From Hydractinia symbiolongicarpus (taxonomy: Eukaryota > Cnidaria > Hydrozoa > Anthoathecata > Hydractiniidae): DNA of 60,000 nt. How positions within the stretch are numbered: position 1 is the stretch's first letter; each line of letters begins with the position of its first letter. Made by a program: the position numbers and the translations under genes. Below are positions 53,043 to 60,000 of the stretch, in pieces. The notes below the pieces were generated by a model. The model ran no database searches and was not told the DNA's origin. It saw only the letters and a program-made list of their open reading frames with translations. The DNA is taken from NCBI RefSeq assembly GCF_029227915.1, contig NC_079877.1, forward strand, positions 22,161,851 through 22,221,850, given 5' to 3'.

Positions 53043-54528
53043 AGTTGGTAAAGTTACCGTTTTTTCAAAAAATCTCATGTTTTTGTTATTTTCAAAGAAA
53101 ACGCCTAGCTGAAAAGGGAGAGCAGTAGGGTATCTGTTTTATTTTTTCGCCTTTTGATGGGTTTTTTTTATATTTAGTGCACATGTAACCTGTTAAAGGG
53201 ATTTTTTATAAAAATAATGAAACCTGGCTTTTATGACCACATTCAAAATTACTACTTTTTTAAATTTATAAATCCACTCAACAAATGTTTAAATTGTCTG
53301 TGACGTTATCCGTACATTATTTTAAATCATATTTCCTGTGATTTCAAAACTCGTCACGGGTAAATTTAAGTTAGCACAAGATACAGTTCTCATGATTAAA
53401 TATCTAAACAAAAGTTTTATAAAATAGAGAATATTGTAGAAAATTGTAGAAAATATAATCGAATTTGCCCTTCACACAGTAACTGTGTTATTATAAGAGA
53501 TAGGTTTCAATATAATAAAAGTGTTTTTTTACACGTATAATTTTAGTAGATTTAAAGTTATTTTTTGTGCATATATTTTATATTTTCCAATATCCATTGT
53601 CTGTTAAAATCGTAATAAGTTTTATTGCAACAGATCTAATGTATGTTGTAATGAAACTTTATGGTTTTTAAGTAGTACTTGAAATTTTTTCTGCTTTTTA
53701 GTGCTGTAATAATGCAATTCAAGTTAAAAATTTATCAAAAGGGGCTTTACAAACCTGCACAAGTTTCTAAGTAAGAAGCCAAGAAAAATCCCTACTCTTT
53801 TGTTAACCAGTTTGTGTCAGCTACATCAGTGTATAAGTGTGATTTAAGGTATCTTACACTCAGTTTTTGACATATCCAGCCTGAATTTGTTCTTTTTATT
53901 TATTTTGCTATACTTAAAAATATATTTTTAAATTTATGAGTATTTGTGGAAAAGTTATCCATTGAGAGTTGTATTTTTCCATGTTTTTGTGTGTCTTTAA
54001 TAAAAAAATAAAATATTAGTAAAATTCTGCCTTGAAAAATGTATTTCCTTATGTTTGTTCTGTTTATTTTTCAGGACAAATTAAAATATGTCATTAAAAT
54101 TTCAGTTTTTGTTTTGCTTTTATTTTCCAGTCTTACTGTCCTTATAAACAATGTATGATATTGGTTTTTAAAAATTTGGAATTTGGAAAACAAGCATTGT
54201 TTAACTTACGAGTGAAAAACTAAGGCCCAAAAAGGTTTTTTAATTTTAAAATTCACAATTTACTGAATTTCTGCAGGTCATTATTTTCGTGACACAATCT
54301 CACATTAAAGAAGTTTGGTTTACATGAATACTGGAATAATACAAAATAATATTCTAATAAGTAAAAACAGCGAAACTAGCATAACTAATACGGAAAGGGA
54401 ACAACTACTTTAATTTACTGTCCTGAAATTTTTGTTAGTTGATAATTTCATGAAAAGTGATATTTTTTTAAATTCTTTAAATTTAGGGCCTGAAAAAATG
54501 TAGATGCTTACTTCCTTTATATGATTCA
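52434..54528. other. Intergenic region between genes B and C
   Basis: The region mirrors 33165-35422: 3' flank of gene B, then 5' flank of gene C with the intact TTAAGGTAT piggyBac target (about 53845) and the intact CTAAGGCCC target of the hairpin-array element (about 54221). No gene is recognised. Confidence 0.6.
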
Positions 54529-54542
54529 TTTTACGTTTTTAG
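54529..54542 (+). promoter_or_regulatory. Conserved 3' splice-site-like motif upstream of gene C
   Basis: TTTTACGTTTTTAG lies 45 bases before the ATG, as in genes A and B. Confidence 0.4.
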
Positions 54543-54587
54543 ATCTTAACTAATAGAATTAAATTGTTAATACCAAATGATGAAAAT

Positions 54588-54633
54588 ATGCTGAACATTG
54601 CAATACTGTGTTTGAGCTATTATGTAAATTATG
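54588..54633 (+). CDS. Gene C exon 1: signal peptide
   Basis: MLNIAILCLSYYVNY with a GTAAGT donor in phase 1; almost identical to gene B. Confidence 0.8.
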
Positions 54634-57600
54634 GTAAGTGTTGACGCCAATACAAATTTTCCGTTTAAAAAGGTGTAAAATTATTTGGGAAAAACTTACC
54701 TTTGCTTTTTTTTTTATGTTGCATTAACAAGCATTGTTTATATATCTGTAGATTCTTTTTTTCTAACTGACTTCTATTTATTCTAGTGTCCTGTTTATCT
54801 CTCACCTCTCCTGCTATAATTGAAGAAGTTGTTGGTAGATCTGTTACCATTACATATGTTACTGATATTACTGATGTTGCTGATAATGTTGTTGTAAATT
54901 TTAGAATTAAATATAATGACTCTCGGATTGCTGAAGGTACTGATAGATTGTTTGATAAAACTCCTCCCACACCATTTGGTAATCGACTACGTACATCTAC
55001 AACGTTACAAAATCAAAAGGAGTATAGTCTGTTTATAGATAATTTAAAATATAACGATACTGGATTATTCTTCGCAGAAATCAGAATTTTTGACCCAAAT
55101 TTTAAAGCGAATAGCACTACGAATTTGATTATTTATGGTAAGTTTAGTTTGCTGGTTATAATACTTGTTTTTTACTTTTTGTTGTTATAAAGATGTAACT
55201 GAGCAAAAAGTGAAAATTTCTATACAATGTGAAATGAATTGTCACACACACTCCCACTGCAATGCATGTAAAAGCTGAAACAAAACAGTAAAAATTGAAA
55301 AAGAACTAGGAACAGAAGATAATACAATGGCACTTCTTTATGTGAATGCTTCAGAGTGGAAGAATAAATATCTTGGATCAACCTGGAACTTAAACTTATG
55401 ACTTACATCGATGCACTATTTTTATCATCATAACATTAATTTTTAATCTCACAAATTTTTTAATGAGAAGAATGTTATTGCCTGCGCATCCAAGTTGGAA
55501 ACTCTGTTCTCGGTAGCAAAACCTATAAAAAGTGCTAAAATTTAGAGACTCTTTTAAGAAAGTTACAGATGTCCTTGGCTGTTTTGCTTATTAGTGTGTG
55601 GACATCGTATGTTAAAGGGAAAGTTAAACCAAAAATTATTTTTCGATATTTCGTGGAACAGACAACAAGTTCTGAATTTTCTGTTTCATTTTATACTTCC
55701 AACCAGAAAACCTAAAAGACTTTTCTTATTTCGGTAAAAATCTCGACCCCTTGAAAGTAAAAAAAGCTGGATCGAGCCTGAGTTATCATTAAATGTATTA
55801 AAACTTCTTCCCGGACGCAGAAAGCTGTAAAGTTCAGTCTGAATAAACACACATTCTAGACGTTTCTCCTAAATCTACATTTAATGATTGTTCTGGGTGC
55901 ACATTTAAACTTCTCTGTTCTTTTATTAAGTTAAAAAGATATTATACATAGAGAGTTAGTTGATTTTTCATGTGTTGGGTATTAAACTTAGTAATTTTTT
56001 TTTTATATTTAATTGACACTTGACAGGACGCAAACATCTTAACTTTTCTTTCATTATGTGAACAAACATAAAATGTGAACGCTTTTAAAGATCTAGTTTT
56101 ATGACTGTGTTCGTCGCATCGTTTTTTTAAATATATATATATATATATATACACACAAATATATACACAACTACTGCTATAATTCTACACATGTGAGAAA
56201 TAAAAACATGCTTCGGAAAGTTTTAAAAAATATTTGGCAGTAAATAAACTTCAAGAGAAGGAAAGCTTAGCATTTTAAATACATTTTCGAAAAAAATGTT
56301 TTCTTAATTGACTCCGCTTAATTTGCCCTTGAATTATTCCAGTATCATTCAGTTTGGTTGCATGATTTTTTTACATTATTATAGTATTATGATTTTTTCG
56401 CTGTTGTACTCAAAATGAGTATATATCCCAGGTATAATTTATGTCAATGTCAATTACACATCACTGCAACAATATATTTTTAATTTATTAACGGGGTCAT
56501 TTCACAAAACCTAAATATTGATTTACTGTTTCGTGGCGTAAGGGATATGATGCATGCCTATAATACTTATTGACATTTTATATTTATCTATTAGACACCT
56601 GCATGTGAAATTTTTAGGTTTCATACCTCTGAGAGCCTTTGGCTATTTCTGAAAAATACCGCTCAAAAATTCTTATGAAATCCTTATAATGGGGAAATTA
56701 ATTAGGATTATTCTTTCAACTTGAAAGTCGCAAAACAACTTTATTTCGTTGAGAGGAATCATTTCGTGTAAAAGATTTTAAAAAGCTTTTGTATTTTGTC
56801 TTAATAAATCATTTTGCGGTAATTCGCCAGTCTTCGAACCGGTATCACAAATGATTAATATAAAAGCCGTCAAATATTTTTTTTTACTCAAGGTGTAGTA
56901 ACTCTGTTAGCTAAGGCATCGTAACTTGAACCCATAGGTCGTGGATTCGAATCCACCCGAAAGCGGTTTTTCTAAAGCCTAGTTCCCACCAAATGCGTTT
57001 ATTATTTAACATGTTTATTACTAAACTCATGAAGAAGTTTATTTTCATCTAATTAATTATGCAGTTAGATAATGCGTTCACACTGAAACTTAATTTTTGA
57101 ACGAAATTTAAGATCTGTGACTTTTAATTATGGCTGAGGAAATTTAAACTTTTCACAAAAACTAATTCTTTTTTAAAAAAAATAAACACTAAACCTTGTC
57201 GATACCCTAGTTTTAATCTCCCTCTCTCCAAGAATTCTCTTATCTGACTATTTCCTTATATCCATTATCAGCTTAAAGACAGCTCGGACAGTGCTTTCTC
57301 TGCTACTATTCCTATTTTAGATTTCGTCACATATTAGTTTCGTTTTTTGCCACTGTCATTTTTTCTACTCGTGCAATGCTCTCATGAAAGCCACTCTCAC
57401 TTTGAGCATTAGCGGTAAAAACAAAAGATGTTTTTGTTGTTGAATAAACTCATTAAACGCATGATTTTAATATCAAAACTTTTTGATATTAAACGCATGC
57501 AATAAACATATGTTTATTGCATGTAAAATCGTCCTGCGTTTATTTTTAGCATTCCCAGCTATAAGTTTAACTTTAAAACTTTAAAAAAGACATATGTTTA

Positions 57601-60000
57601 TCAATAAGCGCAATGGTGAAAACCAGGCTTAAAAAAATGGAGTGAAATAACATTTGGATGCAAGGCAAGTGCTTCCAGAATGTGTAGATGGCCACGGCCT
57701 TAAAATGTGCTTGATGAAGATCTGAAAAAATGGTATTATTAATGTATGTCGAATTTCCTACTTGCATTACAAAAAAAAGCCTAAACTCGATATTTTTCTG
57801 CTAATGTAATCATTTTCTGTGTTAAATTTTATAATAAGTAAATGCAATCATTTGACAGAAATAAGAAAGCTGTTTGTTTTTAAGTAAAGTATTATGCTCT
57901 TTTTAATTCTTTTTAAAAAAACATATTTAGTCAAAAAAGTTCGTAAATATGTCTAATAATTAAGGCTATATTAACTGTTGAACTGATTTAGTTCTAAATA
58001 TATGATCAATGGCTCAAAGATTTTTGTTCTTTTGCAAACACACAAAGCAGCTATTGATCAGACACATTTTTTATTACAGGTGATGTTTGAGTTTATATAG
58101 CTATATTGATTAGGATATATTTGTTGTTATTAAACTTGTTTGTAACGTTAAACAGTAAATACCTAACTTCCCACAAACACAAAAGTCAAATGAATTAATA
58201 AATTATTATTTTTGTTTTTGTTGATAACATTTTCCAAATTCCAAATTTAATCAACGCCAAGTATTTTCTATAAAAAAAATTAAAAAAGTCAAAGAAAATA
58301 CACGGTGTATAAAACTTTTACGCGAAACAACCTCCTCGTTTATTAGAAGTAAAACTACGCTACATCCCTTTATGTTCCTCTCTACCTAATGAAAAGTTTT
58401 TGAATACAACTTTTAAAAAATTTAATTATTTTCATGATTCAATCATTTGGAAAAAACTGGATAAAGAATTAGTTAAGATAGATTGGGATACTGAGTTTTG
58501 GGGTCTTGATGTGCACAAAAATTTGAGAAACTTGTACCGATATGTCACTTTCTAGAAATGAATTCATCTTGAAGTGAATAACTATTTTAATAAGCCGCTC
58601 ACATCATCTGATCTTTACTTACTTGACCTAAGATACATCTCTTTCTTAACCATGATATAACAATTGAGAGAATTTATACATTGTTCAACATTCTTCCTAT
58701 TTTGATCTTCATCCACAGGCTAATGGCGCAATTGAACGGTTCATGCAGGTAATAGGAAAATCGATCAAAACTTCACATTTCATGGGAAAGAATTGGCTCC
58801 TTGGAAAAAGGAAGAATTGTGTCTTTTTAGAAGCACATTCTTTAGAGGAGCAAAACCTCTAGACTTTAAATCTAATACTTAACTTGTCCAGGTTATTATT
58901 GCGCTTGCGCGGGCACAGTTATTACGCTAAAATTCAAAACATTTTACTCACGTATCACGGTCAATCGTTTCACTTTTAAAACCGATTTGAACCCATAGGT
59001 TGTGGGTTCGAATCCACCCGCAGGCAATTTTTCTAAAAAAAGAATAGCGTACAAAAAGCTCGTTGATGACTTTGCAATTGGCCATTTGGGACATAGTTAG
59101 TTAGTTTGTTAGTTAGGAGTTGGAAACCCATACTATCCTCGCAGGCGAGATAGTAATAAATATGAAAGCAGAACCCTATTCCACTCTATGCCTTTTACCT
59201 CTACGCGTGCCTTGAAATTTTGTTTCTGAATGCAGTTACGTCATTGTTGTTCCGTTCAAGACCATCCTTATAAAACCCATTCCGCAAAAAAACAATTTTT
59301 CATGGCGAAACAGCAGCTAGTTTACTATGAAAACACAACATTCAGGAACTAAGTTATATATTTTTTTAATTTTATATATTTTTATGATTTAATGGAATAG
59401 TTTTACCACCTATCAAAAAATAATTCTTGGGTTAACTTCCCTTTTAAATTTCTAAAATCTTGTTTTGATTCAAAACTCGCGAATTGTAACACGATACAAA
59501 GTCTTGTGGTCTAGGATTTAATACTGAACGTGCCAAGTTGGACGATACTTTTCGAAAGAGCCTCGGTTTAGCATTTTTTGTATCCTTAGTTACCAAGAAC
59601 TTGCTCCACCATGATAATAAATTCAAGATTTTATCCTAATTCGGAATTGTTCGTATTATTGTTATATGTTGGCAAATTAATTGGTGTTTGTGTGGTTTAA
59701 TGTTAAACTCGGTGTGAGAAATGTGTGATTTTCTTTAGAATACAATTTAATGATTATGTGCTCAAAAGTATGCATCGTTTAAAAAAAGCGGCTAATGTTG
59801 TATGGAAAAGTGAGACTTGCCTCGCTTGCCTTTAGTATATATGTATCGATACACTTGTTGTTTAAAAAAAGTTATCTGAAGATCGTGAATAAGCAACACG
59901 AACATAAAACATGCAGTTCTTATCTCGCGATCCCTCTACACATAACACTAACCTTTTAAATCAATGTAAAGTACAATAAACTAAAAACCCATTCTTTAAT
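54588..60000 (+). CDS. Gene C: third Alr-like gene, 5' part only (runs off the window)
   Basis: Exons 54588-54633 and 54787-55137 are present and intact. The sequence at the window's right edge (ATAAACTAAAAACCCATTCTTTAAT) corresponds to about 60 bases before exon 3 of gene B, so exon 3 and everything after lie just outside. Same strand and phase as A and B. Its completeness cannot be judged. Confidence 0.75.
54787..55137 (+). CDS. Gene C exon 2: V-set-like Ig domain 1
   Basis: The exon is 117 codons with TTCTAG acceptor and GTAAGT donor. Compared with gene B, 15 codons are replaced and only 2 differ silently (ACT/ACC and AGC/AGT). The Ig framework (SVTITYVTD, GNRLRTSTTL, YNDTGLFFAEI) is kept, without the canonical Cys pair. 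Confidence 0.85.
56130..56152. repeat. AT dinucleotide microsatellite
   Basis: (AT)n followed by a short ACACAC segment in gene C intron 2. Confidence 0.9.
56888..56980 (+). repeat. tRNA-derived SINE-like fragment, copy 1
   Basis: TAGCTAAGGC at 56908-56917 fits a pol III A box, and GATTCGAATCC at 56944-56954 fits a B box. The surrounding bases do not fold into a full tRNA (the T stem is short and there is no matching acceptor stem), so a SINE or tRNA pseudogene is more likely than a functional tRNA. Confidence 0.5.
56975..57630. mobile_element. MITE-like element with ~28-bp terminal inverted repeats
   Basis: AAGCCTAGTTCCCACC...GCGTTTATT at the left end matches, inverted, AATAAGCGCAATGGTGAAAACCAGGCTT at the right end with a few substitutions. 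The interior has no transposase and includes a perfect 28-bp palindrome at 57496-57523 and an ATATCAAAA-TTTTTGATAT inverted pair just before it. The target duplication is not clear. Confidence 0.6.
57496..57523. repeat. Perfect 28-bp palindrome
   Basis: CATGCAATAAACAT followed directly by its exact reverse complement, without a loop, inside the MITE-like element. Confidence 0.9.
58431..58545 (+). pseudogene. Possible LINE linker fragment
   Basis: The frame reads SIIWKKLDKELVKIDWDTEF, resembling the W..L...L..IDW..LF segment between endonuclease and RT in jockey/CR1-like LINEs. It is short and therefore uncertain. Confidence 0.3.
58700..58870 (+). pseudogene. Ty3/gypsy-type integrase fragment
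   Basis: HPQANGAIERFMQVIGKSI followed by HFMGKNW is the segment around the catalytic Glu of gypsy-class integrases (PQ(A/S)NG..ER....(L/I)GK). Only this short piece is left. Confidence 0.6.
58986..59036 (+). repeat. tRNA-derived SINE-like fragment, copy 2
   Basis: TTGAACCCATAGGTTGTGGGTTCGAATCCACCCGC carries a perfect B box (GGTTCGAATCC, 59005-59015). It matches 56927-56980 in direct orientation, including the downstream TTTTTCTAAA. The A-box half is missing. Confidence 0.55.
59150..60000 (+). other. Gene C intron 2, 3' part
   Basis: Sequence homologous to gene B 37500-38310 (e.g. CACCATGATAATAAATTCAAGAT at 59607 and CTCGCGATCCCTCTACACATAACACTAACC near 59924). Gene C exon 3 is expected shortly beyond position 60000. 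Confidence 0.7.

Larger units (their letters stand above)
57631..58985. other. Gene C intron 2, retroelement scraps
   Basis: Mostly AT-rich DNA without signature, except for the two relics listed at 58431-58545 and 58700-58870. Confidence 0.45.

Noticed and set aside
56888-56962. Functional tRNA gene
   Set aside because: A- and B-box words are present, but the T stem is incomplete and no acceptor stem pairs, so a SINE or tRNA pseudogene is more likely.

Overview
The window is AT-rich, intron-rich animal DNA full of transposon remains. Its only host genes I can support are three tandem, same-strand copies of an immunoglobulin-superfamily receptor gene. I call them A (17255-33164), B (35483-52433) and C (from 54588, running off the right edge). 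Each copy starts with a signal-peptide exon followed by a V-set-like Ig exon. A and B continue with two more Ig-like exons, a fibronectin-III-like membrane-proximal exon, a transmembrane exon and a single cytoplasmic exon carrying four YxxL tyrosine motifs. All coding introns are phase 1 and the joined exon lengths of A and B are divisible by three. The exon plan, the Ig domains that lack the usual cysteine pair and the ITAM/ITIM-like tail resemble the Alr (allorecognition) family of the colonial hydrozoan Hydractinia. I infer a hydrozoan allorecognition-complex region; this rests on recognition, not on a database search.

Layout. 1-5.7 kb: decayed transposon remains (a Ty1/copia pol relic on the minus strand, a tyrosine-recombinase relic on the plus strand, a roughly 60-bp tandem repeat). 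5.7-10.6 kb: a nearly complete Ty1/copia element with identical 253-bp LTRs, a 5-bp target duplication, a primer-binding site matching initiator-tRNA-Met, and gag and pol in different frames. 12.38-14.73 kb: a dead piggyBac element between TTAA sites, with a 5'-truncated LINE nested in it. 14.97-16.95 kb: a second TTAA-bounded element holding an array of 14 hairpin-forming repeats. 17.2-33.8 kb: gene A. 35.4-53.0 kb: gene B, with a long LINE and a DDE-transposase fragment in its last intron. 54.5-60 kb: the first two exons of gene C, with a MITE, SINE-like pieces and retroelement scraps in its second intron. The piggyBac and hairpin-array insertions can be placed exactly because the paralogous copies keep the empty sites.

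How the genes compare. A and B differ most in the N-terminal Ig domain (about 73% amino-acid identity by hand alignment), are about 88-91% identical in the next three domains, and are identical over 1.70 kb that includes the whole cytoplasmic exon. Between B and C the N-terminal domain exon shows 15 replaced codons against 2 silent ones. This fits a family whose outer domain diversifies while its signalling tail is homogenised. Two lesions affect domain content: gene A has an extra Fn3-like exon ending in a stop codon, and gene B has lost the splice acceptor of its third Ig exon but has an in-frame AG 33 bases further on.

All exon boundaries come from reading splice signals and comparing paralogues; no transcript evidence was available.
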